DNA of 64,000 bases from Gammaproteobacteria bacterium (lineage in GTDB: Bacteria; Pseudomonadota; Gammaproteobacteria; Thiohalobacterales; Thiohalobacteraceae). This document shows, piece by piece, positions 53,333-63,197 of the stretch. The first letter of the stretch is position 1. The number at the start of each line of letters is the position of its first letter. Below the pieces are notes generated by a model. That model had not been told where the DNA came from and did not search any database. It was given only the letters and a program-made list of their open reading frames with translations. The stretch covers positions 62,001 through 126,000 of the forward strand of contig JAIOJV010000074.1 in assembly GCA_019911805.1 (NCBI GenBank), read 5' to 3'. Position numbers and translations under genes: made by a program.

Positions 53333-53942
53333 GTTGCACTCCTCGAATGAATTCCATCATCTTGGCCGGATCCTTGACGCCCTTACTCGCCTCGACACCG
53401 CTGCTGACATCCACCGCGAACGGCCGCACCTGGCGCACGGCAGCGATGACGTTGCCCGGATGCAGGCCGCCGGCCAGCACGATGGGCGCCGGCCGCTGCG
53501 CCGGCACCCGCGACCAGTCGAAGTGCTCGCCGCTGCCGCCGGGTACCGCCGGGTGATAGGCATCGAGCAGAAAGCCGCTGGCGCTGGGATACGCGCTCAT
53601 ATAGGTGCTGACATCCCGCTGCGGGTGCATCCGCACGGCCTTCAGATACGGGAGGCCGAACTGCACACAGTACGGCTCGACCTCGTCACCGTGGAACTGC
53701 AGCAGATCCAGGGGCAACTGCACCAGGACCGCCTCGACCTCCGTGACCGCGGCATCGACGAACAACCCCACCCGGGTGACGAATGGCGGCAGCATGGCGG
53801 CGATCGCCCGCGCCTGTCCGACCGTCACGGCCCGCGGGCTTTGCGGATAGAACACCAGACCGACTGCGTCGGCACCCAGCGCTGCCGCGCGCACGCCGTC
53901 CTCGGGACGGGTAATGCCGCAGATCTTAACCCGCGTCCGCAC
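53307..53942 (-). CDS. trpF: phosphoribosylanthranilate isomerase
   Basis: A 211-residue TIM-barrel enzyme of tryptophan synthesis. The catalytic Cys is in [12 protein letters not shown] at the N-terminus, the general acid Asp in GLFVDAA, and LQFHGDE and AVDVSSGVE form the phosphate site. I chose GTG 53942; GTG 53957 is an in-frame alternative and neither has a strong ribosome site. Stand-alone trpF joined to trpBA, with the remaining trp genes elsewhere, is normal for this lineage. Confidence 0.93.
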   Translation of the reverse strand: MRTRVKICGITRPEDGVRAAALGADAVGLVFYPQSPRAVTVGQARAIAAMLPPFVTRVGLFVDAAVTEVEAVLVQLPLDLLQFHGDEVEPYCVQFGLPYLKAVRMHPQRDVSTYMSAYPSASGFLLDAYHPAVPGGSGEHFDWSRVPAQRPAPIVLAGGLHPGNVIAAVRQVRPFAVDVSSGVEASKGVKDPAKMMEFIRGVQRADHEHGA

Positions 53943-54038
53943 GCTGGAGCCACCCACTTTTAAACTGATTTTCCATTGATCTGCTGCGATCAGGCCGGTA
54001 AACGGCTATTGTGCCACCGTCCGGCGACCAACTGCCAC

Positions 54039-54818
54039 TCACCCCACGCACGGCAACCGCGCCGCCTGCGGCACGCCGAACCGTTCCGGATACTGCACCT
54101 GCACCAGGTACAGACCCGTGGCCGAAGCGGTTATCCCGGCGACACTGCGGTCGCGGGCGGCCAGCACCTCGGAGACCCACTCCGCCGGCCGCTCGCCCCG
54201 GCCGACCGCCATCAATGTGCCCGCGATATTGCGCACCATGTGGTGCAGAAACGCGTTGGCCGCGACGTCGAGATAAATGAATTCACCCTGCCGCCATATA
54301 TCCAGGGAATAGATCTCGCGCCGGGGATGCCGGGCCTGGCAGCCCTGGGCACGGAAGGAGCTGAAATCGTGGTCGCCGCGCAGGCAGACCGCGGCCGCGG
54401 CCATGCGTGTGTCATCCAGTGGCCCGTACTCCCAGCACACGCGCCCGTGCAACAGGGCGGGACGGACCGGACGGTTGAGGATGACGTAGCGGTAGCGGCG
54501 GCCGGTCGCGGAAAAGCGCGCGTGGAAGGCCTCAGTGACCGGCTGCGCCCAGGTCACGCACACCTCGGGGGGCAGTTTGCAGGTGGCGCCCAGAACCCAG
54601 GCCCGCGGGCTGCGCTCGGCCTCGGTGTCGAAATGCACCACCTGCGCCGTCGCATGCACACCGGCGTCGGTGCGTCCGGCGCACACGACCTTGACCGGGT
54701 GGTCCGCCACGCTCGAGAGGGCCTCTTCCAGCACCTGCTGTACGCCGACGGCGTGCGTCTGGCGCTGCCAACCGCTGAAGCGGCTGCCGTCGTATTCGAT
54801 CCCCAGCGCGATGCGCAT
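54039..54818 (-). CDS. truA: tRNA pseudouridine(38-40) synthase TruA
   Basis: A 259-residue enzyme that makes pseudouridine at positions 38-40 of many tRNAs. The catalytic Asp is in CAGRTDAGVHATAQV near residue 55, and the N-terminal IALGIEYDGSRFSGWQ is a family signature; NAFLHHMVRNIAGTL is also typical. Start ATG 54818 has an AAGGGG sequence close by; a 39-codon extension is less likely. Located between fimV side and trpF, its conserved place. Confidence 0.95.
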   Translation of the reverse strand: MRIALGIEYDGSRFSGWQRQTHAVGVQQVLEEALSSVADHPVKVVCAGRTDAGVHATAQVVHFDTEAERSPRAWVLGATCKLPPEVCVTWAQPVTEAFHARFSATGRRYRYVILNRPVRPALLHGRVCWEYGPLDDTRMAAAAVCLRGDHDFSSFRAQGCQARHPRREIYSLDIWRQGEFIYLDVAANAFLHHMVRNIAGTLMAVGRGERPAEWVSEVLAARDRSVAGITASATGLYLVQVQYPERFGVPQAARLPCVG

Positions 54819-54880
54819 GCCCCTTGACCCGGAAACACCTGACCGGCGCGCATGGTAGCAGACCAACCACGGGTGCGCCC

Positions 54881-55564
54881 TCAGCCCAGTAACAGGCCCG
54901 CGAACAGTACCACCAGGGACAGGGGCACCAGCCACTGTCCAACCGGTACCGGCGATCGCTCCGGCACCTCGATCGGACCGTGCGCTGCATCGGCCTGCTG
55001 CAGGGTCGCGCGCAGGGTCTCGCCGGCGGCGCCCGCCAGACGCTCGAGGCGCGAATGTCCGGTCTGCCGCCGCAGGGCATCGCGCGCCAGATCCTGCACC
55101 TGCGGCACGGCCTCCAGCGCCAGGATCAGGCGCACGGCGAAACGGTGATCATCCAGCCCCAGACGACGCGCCGGCGCACCGAACCAGAGCAAACCGCCGA
55201 CCAGTGCGCCGCGTGCCGTGGTCGCAAGCAACAGATAGACGGCGGCCACGATCACGACCAACGCCACCACCCGGATCGCGCCCAGTCGCATCCCTTCGGC
55301 ACTCGGCGACCAGGCACTCAGGATCGGCAGCAATGGTTCACCTGGCGTGAGTCCGCCGTATACCAGCAGGATGGCCAACAGCAGCCAGCGCACCCGTCGC
55401 AGCATGCGACCGACGCCGCGGGCATCGAAGCCGGGGACCCTGATCGCCGCCACGGCCCAGCCGGCGAATACCACCAGGGTCCCGGCTGCCAGCAACAGCG
55501 GCCGCCCCGTCGCCAGGGCGGCGGCCACCACCAACAGAGTCAGGATACGCACCGGTGGTGCCAT
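54881..55564 (-). CDS. CbiQ/EcfT-like membrane protein
   Basis: A 227-residue polytopic protein with about five hydrophobic helices (RILTLLVVAAALATGRPLLL; WLLLAILLVYGGL; VVALVVIVAAVYLLLATT; PLSLVVLFAGLLLG). The cytoplasmic region with ARDALRRQTGHSR recalls the Ala-Arg coupling motif of ECF-transporter T components. No ECF ATPase or substrate-binding gene is adjacent, so it may act with partners elsewhere or have another role. Family call is moderate. Confidence 0.5.
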   Translation of the reverse strand: MAPPVRILTLLVVAAALATGRPLLLAAGTLVVFAGWAVAAIRVPGFDARGVGRMLRRVRWLLLAILLVYGGLTPGEPLLPILSAWSPSAEGMRLGAIRVVALVVIVAAVYLLLATTARGALVGGLLWFGAPARRLGLDDHRFAVRLILALEAVPQVQDLARDALRRQTGHSRLERLAGAAGETLRATLQQADAAHGPIEVPERSPVPVGQWLVPLSLVVLFAGLLLG

Positions 55565-55669
55565 CGGCGGGCCTCCGAATCAGGCGTCTGTCACGACGCC
55601 GGGCAGAGTATGTAAGACCGGGGAAGGATAAACCTTCCGTGGCTGACAGGGGGTTTCTGGATGAAACGA

Positions 55670-55689
55670 AACCCCGCCGAGGCGGGGTT
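55670..55689 (-). terminator. intrinsic terminator after fimV
   Basis: A perfect 9-bp stem AACCCCGCC/GGCGGGGTT with a 2-base loop. On the minus strand it is followed by TCGTTT, about 41 bp beyond the fimV stop. Confidence 0.75.
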
Positions 55690-55730
55690 CGATGGTGGTC
55701 AGGGACTCGGGGTGTCCGGCATCCGGGGCG

Positions 55731-58229
55731 TCAGGAGACCTTCTGCAACAGCGATTCCGCCTCCGACCGCTGGGTGTCGCTGCCTTCCTCCATGACTTCC
55801 TGGAGGATGCCGCGGGCACCGTCGGGGTCGCCCATTTCCATATAGGCACGCGCCAGATCCAGCTTGGTCGCCACCTCGTCGGACGCGGTGAGGGTCCCCT
55901 CGTTGGCGGCCTCGTCGTCCTCGGCCACGGTGCTCAGGTCGAACTCCAGGTCATCCGCGACCGCCGCTTCCGACTCCGCGGTTGCTGCGGGCCTGGCAAA
56001 GGCTTCGAAATCGCCCAGATCGAAGTCCAGACTGTTGTCGTCGTCGCCCGACATCGAGGCCTCCGACGACTCCAGGTCGGCATCTCCCACTTGCTCGCCC
56101 ATGCCAGCCATGTCGCCCATGTCGCCCATGTCGAAGGCGAGGCCGTTGTCCGCAGCGAGTTCCTCATCGACAGGCTCGGGCTCGGCGGCCTCCGCAACGG
56201 CCACAGCCGCTACGGGGGATCTGGCCGCACTCACGCTGCCGGATTGATACAGGGGATTCGACGGACTCAGTTCGCGCCCCATTTCAGCCACGCGCTTCCA
56301 GGTCTCGTCATCCTGGTCACCCAGGTCGGCCAGCAGGGCCTCCGCCTCGGTATCGAACGGACCGCTGTTCTGAGCGGCAGCCAGGATTTCGAACAACTTC
56401 AGCCTGACATCGATCCGCTCGGGTGCACGCGCCATGGCACTGCGCACCAGTTCCTCGGCCTGCTGGTAACGTCCATAGGCGAGATAGACATCCGCCTCGG
56501 CGATCGGGTCGGCCTCATCGTCGTTCTGGATCGCGCCCATGTCGCTGACGGCGAAATCGGTGAACAGCGACGAGTCCGAATGGCTGGATGTCGCCGCTTC
56601 CGCGGCCTCCGGTTCGGCCGGGGCAGGTGCAACGGCCGCAGCCGCAACCGCCGCAGGGGCCGCGCTGGGCGTCGCAGTCACCGACTGTCTCTCCGCCAGG
56701 ATGCTCTCCTGGAAGCGGCCGTCCTGCATACGCCGGCGACGGTTCGCCAACCAGGCGAACAGCGCCACCAGGATCGCACCACCGGCCGCGCCCCACTTCG
56801 CCATGGGGTTGGCAAGCAGGCTGGCGACCAGACCTTCATCCTGTGACGCTGCGGGTGCCGGGGGCTCCGCGTCAGTGGCAGCGGGCTCAATGGCCGGCAG
56901 GGGCGTTACCGCGGGTGTCGTGCTCTCTTCTGCCAGAGTATCGTCCGCCAGTTCCATGGCCGATTCGACCGGGGCCTGCTCCGGAACTGCGTCATCCATG
57001 CCGGGCGCGCCTTCGGCCGGCGCCTCCGACCCGATGCCGGCCACCGCCATTTCCACGCCTGTGTCTGCGGCCGGAATGCTATCCGTGGCCGTGTCCGCAG
57101 GCATGTCTGGCGACGTACCGGGTACCTCCGGCATTGGCGTTACCGTACCGCCCAGCTGGGCGAGTTCGTTGTTCTTCAGCTCGACGAGGCGGTTCAGGGT
57201 GGCAAGCTGCTCTTCGAGCTGCTGCACGCGCGCATTGAGTTCCTGATTCTGCAGGCGCTCGGCCGCGACGGCCTCGCTCGCCAACGCCAGCTCTTCCCGC
57301 AGCCCCGCTACGCCGGCGGCATCCTCAGCACCGCTCCCGGGCACGCCCTCCGGCGCAACGAGCTTCAACTGCGGCTCCGCTGCGTCGATGGTCGGTGCGG
57401 CTACGCCGTCGGTCACAGCCGGATCGTCCCCCGCGACCGGGGTGTCTGGCGCCGCGACGGCCGCTGTGCGACCGTCACGCCAGAGACGATTCTGCCGACG
57501 CACATCGGCGAGCGCGTCGGCCTGTTCGATTGCGGCCAATTCGTCTACACCCGGCACGCGCAGGACATAACCGGCCTTCAGATTGTTGATATTCTGATCG
57601 TAGAACGCCTCGGGATTGGCCGCGAGCAGGCCGAGCATGGTCTGTTCCATGCTGACGGCATCGCTGGGCCGTACCTCAGCGGCAATGCGCCACAACGTAT
57701 CGTGGTGGCTGGTGCGATATTCACCACCGCTGTAGCCGGCTGCCGGGGTGGCGCCGCGCGGGGCGGGTGCAGCCGCCGACACCGGCGGGGGCGCCGCCAC
57801 GGCCGGGGCGCGGGTCACAGGTACCGGGCCCGGCATCAGGGCCGGCGGATCCACCAGCACGGTGTACTCGCGCAGCACCTGACCGGAGCCCCAGGTCGCC
57901 TCGACCAGAAAGTCCAGATAAGGTTCGCGTACTGCATCACGGCTGGTGACCTTGATCACCGCCGACCCATCGGGCCGGGGTACCACCGCGAAGCGCAATT
58001 TGGTGTGGAAGAATGCCCGTTCGACACCGGCCCGGCCATACGCTTCCGGTGACGCCAGTACGACCCGCAGCTGCGCGAGGTCACCGGCCGTCGGTGAGAG
58101 TAATTCGATCTCTGCGTTGAAGGGCTGATTGAGGACGGAGTTGAGGCGGATGTCGCCGAGTCCCATCGCATAGGCTTGGTTCGCGAACGCTGCCAGCATG
58201 GCCGTCACCAGGGCCGTTTTCCTTACCAT
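55731..58229 (-). CDS. fimV: FimV-family pilus/polar hub protein
   Basis: An 832-residue inner-membrane protein linking peptidoglycan and polar type IV pilus assembly. In order: signal peptide (about 1-22), FimV N-terminal domain (GDIRLNSVLNQPFNAEIEL, about 25-130), Pro/Ala linker, LysM domain (about 170-228; YRTSHHDTLWRIA), coiled coil (about 308-365), acidic linker, one transmembrane helix (about 478-495; WGAAGGAILVALFAWLA), a long acidic cytoplasmic region with TPR-like parts and the conserved FimV C-terminal domain (about 783-832; ATKLDLARAYMEMGD). Start has an AGAGGAAG site. Position between asd and truA is conserved. Confidence 0.95.
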   Translation of the reverse strand: MVRKTALVTAMLAAFANQAYAMGLGDIRLNSVLNQPFNAEIELLSPTAGDLAQLRVVLASPEAYGRAGVERAFFHTKLRFAVVPRPDGSAVIKVTSRDAVREPYLDFLVEATWGSGQVLREYTVLVDPPALMPGPVPVTRAPAVAAPPPVSAAAPAPRGATPAAGYSGGEYRTSHHDTLWRIAAEVRPSDAVSMEQTMLGLLAANPEAFYDQNINNLKAGYVLRVPGVDELAAIEQADALADVRRQNRLWRDGRTAAVAAPDTPVAGDDPAVTDGVAAPTIDAAEPQLKLVAPEGVPGSGAEDAAGVAGLREELALASEAVAAERLQNQELNARVQQLEEQLATLNRLVELKNNELAQLGGTVTPMPEVPGTSPDMPADTATDSIPAADTGVEMAVAGIGSEAPAEGAPGMDDAVPEQAPVESAMELADDTLAEESTTPAVTPLPAIEPAATDAEPPAPAASQDEGLVASLLANPMAKWGAAGGAILVALFAWLANRRRRMQDGRFQESILAERQSVTATPSAAPAAVAAAAVAPAPAEPEAAEAATSSHSDSSLFTDFAVSDMGAIQNDDEADPIAEADVYLAYGRYQQAEELVRSAMARAPERIDVRLKLFEILAAAQNSGPFDTEAEALLADLGDQDDETWKRVAEMGRELSPSNPLYQSGSVSAARSPVAAVAVAEAAEPEPVDEELAADNGLAFDMGDMGDMAGMGEQVGDADLESSEASMSGDDDNSLDFDLGDFEAFARPAATAESEAAVADDLEFDLSTVAEDDEAANEGTLTASDEVATKLDLARAYMEMGDPDGARGILQEVMEEGSDTQRSEAESLLQKVS

Positions 58230-58366
58230 GTTGCTTCCTCTTGTGGCCGACCGGCTCGCCTTTGGCGACAAGCCGATCCTATCTGCCGAAGGTGAGTGAG
58301 GTTCGTAGTGCAACCAAATCGTTCTAGTCGGTAGTTTTCGTTAACAAACCCGGAGACGACTATAGT

Positions 58367-59389
<1,023 letters not shown>

Positions 59390-59422
59390 GTCCGCTCAGA
59401 CCTCGAATTGAAGAATGCCAAA

Positions 59423-59518
59423 TTTAACCGCAAAGGACACAAAGGCGCGCAAAGGTGTTTTCAATAAAAGCTTCTTTGTGGAAGTTCTTTGCGTCCCATC
59501 GCGTCCTTTGCGGTAAAA
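59423..59518. repeat. inverted-repeat module, CGCAAAGGACAC class (module F)
   Basis: Arm 59423-59455 (TTTAACCGCAAAGGACACAA...) is mirrored by 59485-59518. Three units of 9-10 bp with CAAAG cores each side; they fill most of the 156-bp leuB-asd gap. Confidence 0.8.
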
Positions 59519-59545
59519 GTTCTTTGCATGTCAGTGCGCCAGGGT

Positions 59546-60622
59546 TCAGCGCAATGCCGCGACCACCGCGTCGCCCATCTCTGCCGTACCCACCTGCTGC
59601 ATGCCGGGGGACATGATATCCGCCGTGCGCAGGCCCTGATCCAGCACGCGGCCGACCGCAGCCTCGATACGCACGGCCAGGTCCGCGCGCTCCAGGCTGT
59701 AGCGCAGCAGCATCGCCACCGACAGGATGGTCGCCAGGGGATTGGCCACACCCTTGCCGGCGATATCGGGGGCCGAACCGTGGATGGGTTCGTACATGCC
59801 CTGCCCCCGCTCGTTGAGCGAGGCCGAGGGCAGCATGCCGATGGAGCCGGTGAGCATGGCCGCTTCGTCGGAGAGGATATCCCCGAACATGTTCTCCGTC
59901 ACCAGCACGTCGAACTGCTTGGGCGCGCGCACCAGCTGCATGGCGGCGTTATCGACATACATATGCGAAAGTTGGATGGCCGGATACTCCTTGGCCAGAT
60001 CCGTCATCACCTCGCGCCACAATTCGGTGCATTCGAGCACGTTGGCCTTGTCGATGGAGCACACCCGACCGTCACGCCTGGCGGCAATCTCGAAGGCGAC
60101 CCGGCCGATGCGCCGGATCTCCGACTCGGTGTAGGTCAGGGTGTTGAATCCCTGGCGTTCACCGCCATCCAACTGGCGCACTCCGCGCGGCTGACCAAAA
60201 TACATACCCCCGGTCAACTCGCGCACGATCATGATATCCAGGCCGGCAACCACCTCCGGCTTGAGCGAGGAGGCATCGGCGAGCTGCGGATAGAGGATCG
60301 CCGGGCGCAGGTTGGCGAACAGCCCCATGCCGGCGCGCAGGCCGAGCAGCCCCTTTTCCGGGCGCACGGCGATCGGCAGCGATTCCCACTGGTGGCCGCC
60401 AACCGCGCCGAGCAGCACCGCGTCCGCGGCCTTGGCCTGTTCCAACGTCGCCGCCGTCAGCGGCTCGCCGTGGGCGTCGTAGGAGGCACCGCCGACCAGG
60501 CCCTGCTCGATCTCGACGTCGAGCCCGCCGTCTTTGCGCAGATGGTCGAGGACCTTCAACGCCTCGGCGACGATCTCGGGACCGACGCCATCGCCGGGGA
60601 GTACCAGGATTTTTTTTGTCAT
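59546..60622 (-). CDS. leuB: 3-isopropylmalate dehydrogenase
   Basis: A 358-residue NAD-dependent decarboxylating dehydrogenase of leucine synthesis. The N-terminal [34 protein letters not shown] and C-terminal [14 protein letters not shown] motifs identify it. An AGGAACC ribosome site precedes ATG 60622. It follows leuD after a 169-bp repeat-filled gap. Confidence 0.97.
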   Translation of the reverse strand: MTKKILVLPGDGVGPEIVAEALKVLDHLRKDGGLDVEIEQGLVGGASYDAHGEPLTAATLEQAKAADAVLLGAVGGHQWESLPIAVRPEKGLLGLRAGMGLFANLRPAILYPQLADASSLKPEVVAGLDIMIVRELTGGMYFGQPRGVRQLDGGERQGFNTLTYTESEIRRIGRVAFEIAARRDGRVCSIDKANVLECTELWREVMTDLAKEYPAIQLSHMYVDNAAMQLVRAPKQFDVLVTENMFGDILSDEAAMLTGSIGMLPSASLNERGQGMYEPIHGSAPDIAGKGVANPLATILSVAMLLRYSLERADLAVRIEAAVGRVLDQGLRTADIMSPGMQQVGTAEMGDAVVAALR

Positions 60623-60645
60623 GTGCGGTTCCTGAAATGCTTTGT

Positions 60646-60792
60646 TTTAACCACCAAGGACACGAAGGACACAAGGAAAAATCATCAATGAATGTCGAAC
60701 GGCAAGCCCCCTCCCCGTTGATGGGAGAGGGAGAACTCACGGTTTTACATTGTTCGGGATTTCCTTTGTGCCCTTGGTGTCCTTCGTGGTTC
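60646..60792. repeat. inverted-repeat module, CCAAGGACACGAAGG class (module G)
   Basis: Arms 60646-60680 (TTTTAACCACCAAGGACACG...) and 60761-60792 (inverted copy, reaching the leuD stop) enclose a second hairpin of CTCCCC/GGGGAG-like sequence at about 60708-60732. Unit period 9 bp. Fills the leuD-leuB gap. Confidence 0.8.
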
Positions 60793-61433
60793 TAATTACC
60801 AAATAACCACGGCGCCTCGGTGCGGCGGCGTTCCTCGTAGGCACGGATCGCGTCGGCGTGCTGCAGGGTCAGGCCGATGTCATCGAGCCCTTCCAGCAGA
60901 CAGTGTTTGCGGAAGGGATCGACCTCGAAGCCCAACACCTCACCGTCCGGTGTGGTCACGGTCTGGGCCTGCAGGTCCACCGTCAACCGGTAACCGGGCG
61001 TCGCCGCCACGGCCTCGAACAACGCATCGATTCTGGCCGGGTCCAGCACGATGGGCAGCACGCCGTTCTTGAAGCAGTTGCTGAAGAAGATGTCGGCGAA
61101 GCTCGGTGCGATCACGACGCGGAAGCCATAATCCTCCAGCGCCCACACGGCATGCTCGCGCGAAGAACCGCAGCCGAAATTCTCGCGCCCGAGCAGGATG
61201 CGCGCGCCTTGGTAGCGCGGCTGATTCAGCACGAAATCCGGGTTCAGCGGCCGGCCACTGTTGTCCTGACCCGGCTCCCCATGATCCAGATAGCGCCACC
61301 CATCGAACAGGTTCGGGCCGAAGCCACTGCGGCGGATCGACTTCAGGAATTGCTTGGGGATGATCGCATCGGTATCGACGTTCGGCCGATCCAGCGGTAC
61401 GACCAATGCCTGCAATGTCGTGAACTTTTCCAT
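60792..61433 (-). CDS. leuD: 3-isopropylmalate dehydratase small subunit
   Basis: A 213-residue subunit of isopropylmalate isomerase. [20 protein letters not shown] near residues 70-89 is the aconitase-swivel signature. It combines with LeuC. ATG 61433 has a GAGGTGG site; a 19-codon extension crosses repeat DNA and is rejected. LeuC lies upstream on the same strand, 248 bp away. Confidence 0.96.
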   Translation of the reverse strand: MEKFTTLQALVVPLDRPNVDTDAIIPKQFLKSIRRSGFGPNLFDGWRYLDHGEPGQDNSGRPLNPDFVLNQPRYQGARILLGRENFGCGSSREHAVWALEDYGFRVVIAPSFADIFFSNCFKNGVLPIVLDPARIDALFEAVAATPGYRLTVDLQAQTVTTPDGEVLGFEVDPFRKHCLLEGLDDIGLTLQHADAIRAYEERRRTEAPWLFGN

Positions 61434-61448
61434 TACCACCTCGTTTGT

Positions 61449-61678
61449 GAACCGCCAAGACACCAAGAAAAGACAGTGTTGAACCGCCAAGGCGCCAAGA
61501 CGCCAAGAAAACCGTTACTAATGTTGATCAGCTTTTTCATTAAGCATTCTTGGCGTCTTGGCGTCTTGGCGGTTCCCATAGCATTCTTGGCGTCTTGGCG
61601 CCTTGGCGGTTCCCATAGGCTTCTTGGCGTGCTTGGCGTCTTGGCGGTTCAATAACATTTTCGGTGCCCTGGCGGTTC
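61449..61678. repeat. multi-unit inverted-repeat module, CGCCAAG class (module H)
   Basis: On one side two arms (61449-61473, 61481-61512; AACCGCCAAGGCGCCAAGAC type, 8-bp period). On the other, four inverted arms (61547-61575, 61584-61612, 61621-61650, 61660-61678), the first three spaced as roughly 37-bp direct tandem copies ending GGCGGTTCCCATAG. Fills the leuC-leuD gap and could form several alternative long stems. Confidence 0.85.
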
Positions 61679-61681
61679 AAT

Positions 61682-63085
61682 TCATACATTCCGCACATCG
61701 ACGAAGTGACCGGCGATCGCCGCCGCCGCGGCCATTGCGGGACTGACCAGGTGAGTGCGGCCGCCCTGGCCCTGCCGGCCCTCGAAATTGCGGTTCGAGG
61801 TCGAGGCGCAACGCTCGCCCGGTTCCAGGCGGTCGGCATTCATCGCCAGGCACATGGAGCAGCCCGGCTCACGCCATTCGAAGCCGGCAGCCGTGAAGAT
61901 CTCGTGCAGGCCTTCCGCCTCGGCCTGGTGCTTCACCAGACCGGAGCCCGGCACCACCAGCGCCTGCTTGATGTTGGCCGCGACCCTGCCACCCCGGATC
62001 ACCGCGGCCGCCGCGCGCAGGTCTTCGATGCGCGAGTTGGTGCAGGATCCGATGAACACCTTGTCGAGGCGGATGTCGCGGATCGCGGTGCCCGGCTCGA
62101 GAGCCATGTAGTCCAATGCGCGACGCATGCCATTGGCCTTGACCTGGTCTGTCTCAGCGGCGGGATCGGGTACGCTCGCATCGACGCCCACGACCATCTC
62201 CGGCGAGGTACCCCAGGTCACCTGCGGCACGATGGCGGCGGCGTTCAGCACGACGGTCTGGTCGAACACGGCGTCGGCGTCGGAATGCAGGTCGGACCAC
62301 GCGGCCACGGCCTGCTCCCAGAGATCGCCTTGCGGCGCATAGGGGCGGCCCTGTACGTATTCGATCGTGGTCTCATCGACGCCGATCAGGCCGGCGCGCG
62401 CACCGGCCTCGATGGCCATGTTGCATACGGTCATGCGCCCTTCCATCGACAGCGCACGGATCGCCTCGCCGGCGAACTCCAGTGTATAGCCGGTGCCGCC
62501 GGCGGTACCGATACGACCGATGATCGCGAGTACGATGTCCTTGGCGGTCACGCCCGGCGGCAACATACCGGCCACGCGCACCAGGAAATTCTTCGCCTTC
62601 TTCTGGATCAGGCATTGCGTGGCCAGCACATGCTCCACCTCGGAGGTGCCGATGCCGAAGGCCAGTGCACCGAACGCGCCGTGCGTGGCGGTGTGTGAGT
62701 CACCACACACCACGGTCATACCCGGCAGGGTCGCACCCTGCTCCGGTCCGATCACATGTACGATGCCCTGGCGCCGATCGTCCATCTTGAATTCGGTGAT
62801 GCCGAACTCGGCGCAATTGGCGTCCAGGGTCTCGACCTGCAGGCGCGATATCGGGTCGGCGATGCCGGCGGCACGTGCGGTGGTGGGCACATTGTGGTCG
62901 GGCACCGCCAACACGGAACTGGTCCGCCAGGGCCTGCGACCGGCCAGACGCAGGCCCTCGAAGGCCTGCGGCGAGGTGACTTCGTGCACCAGATGGCGAT
63001 CGATGTACAGCAACGTGGTACCGTCGGCATCGCTGCGCACCACATGGGCATCCCAGAGTTTGTCGTAGAGGGTCTTACCGGCCAT
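61682..63085 (-). CDS. leuC: 3-isopropylmalate dehydratase large subunit
   Basis: A 467-residue aconitase-family protein that interconverts 2- and 3-isopropylmalate with a [4Fe-4S] cluster. Cluster cysteines are in GSCTNSR (near Cys347) and CSMC (near 407 and 410). The N-terminal DKLWDAHVV and [14 protein letters not shown] are typical. A GGGAGAG site precedes ATG 63085. First gene of leuC-leuD-leuB, divergent from a LysR regulator. Confidence 0.97.
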   Translation of the reverse strand: MAGKTLYDKLWDAHVVRSDADGTTLLYIDRHLVHEVTSPQAFEGLRLAGRRPWRTSSVLAVPDHNVPTTARAAGIADPISRLQVETLDANCAEFGITEFKMDDRRQGIVHVIGPEQGATLPGMTVVCGDSHTATHGAFGALAFGIGTSEVEHVLATQCLIQKKAKNFLVRVAGMLPPGVTAKDIVLAIIGRIGTAGGTGYTLEFAGEAIRALSMEGRMTVCNMAIEAGARAGLIGVDETTIEYVQGRPYAPQGDLWEQAVAAWSDLHSDADAVFDQTVVLNAAAIVPQVTWGTSPEMVVGVDASVPDPAAETDQVKANGMRRALDYMALEPGTAIRDIRLDKVFIGSCTNSRIEDLRAAAAVIRGGRVAANIKQALVVPGSGLVKHQAEAEGLHEIFTAAGFEWREPGCSMCLAMNADRLEPGERCASTSNRNFEGRQGQGGRTHLVSPAMAAAAAIAGHFVDVRNV

Positions 63086-63155
63086 GTCTGTCTCTCCCGC
63101 TCAGGCAACCGATGGTAGACTCGGCAATAAGATAACTCAAATTCATATTTTTCAT

Positions 63156-63167
63156 GTTATATATAAC
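63156..63167. promoter_or_regulatory. palindrome in the leuC/LysR divergent promoter region
   Basis: GTTATATATAAC is a perfect 12-bp palindrome in an AT-rich 112-bp gap between divergent leuC and the LysR gene. Position and AT content suit a LysR-type operator; the T-N11-A form is compatible but not unique. Confidence 0.5.
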
Positions 63168-63197
63168 CATTAAGAATTCCAGTATGAGATTTTCAGT

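Noticed and set aside
50395-53942. Tryptophan attenuator or leader peptide
   Set aside because: No short Trp-codon-rich ORF with alternative hairpins precedes trpF; trpF follows truA with only a 96-bp gap.
61449-61678. CRISPR-like appearance of the repeated CGCCAAG units
   Set aside because: Units are 8 bp with no unique spacers of constant length, arms occur in both orientations, and no cas gene is present.
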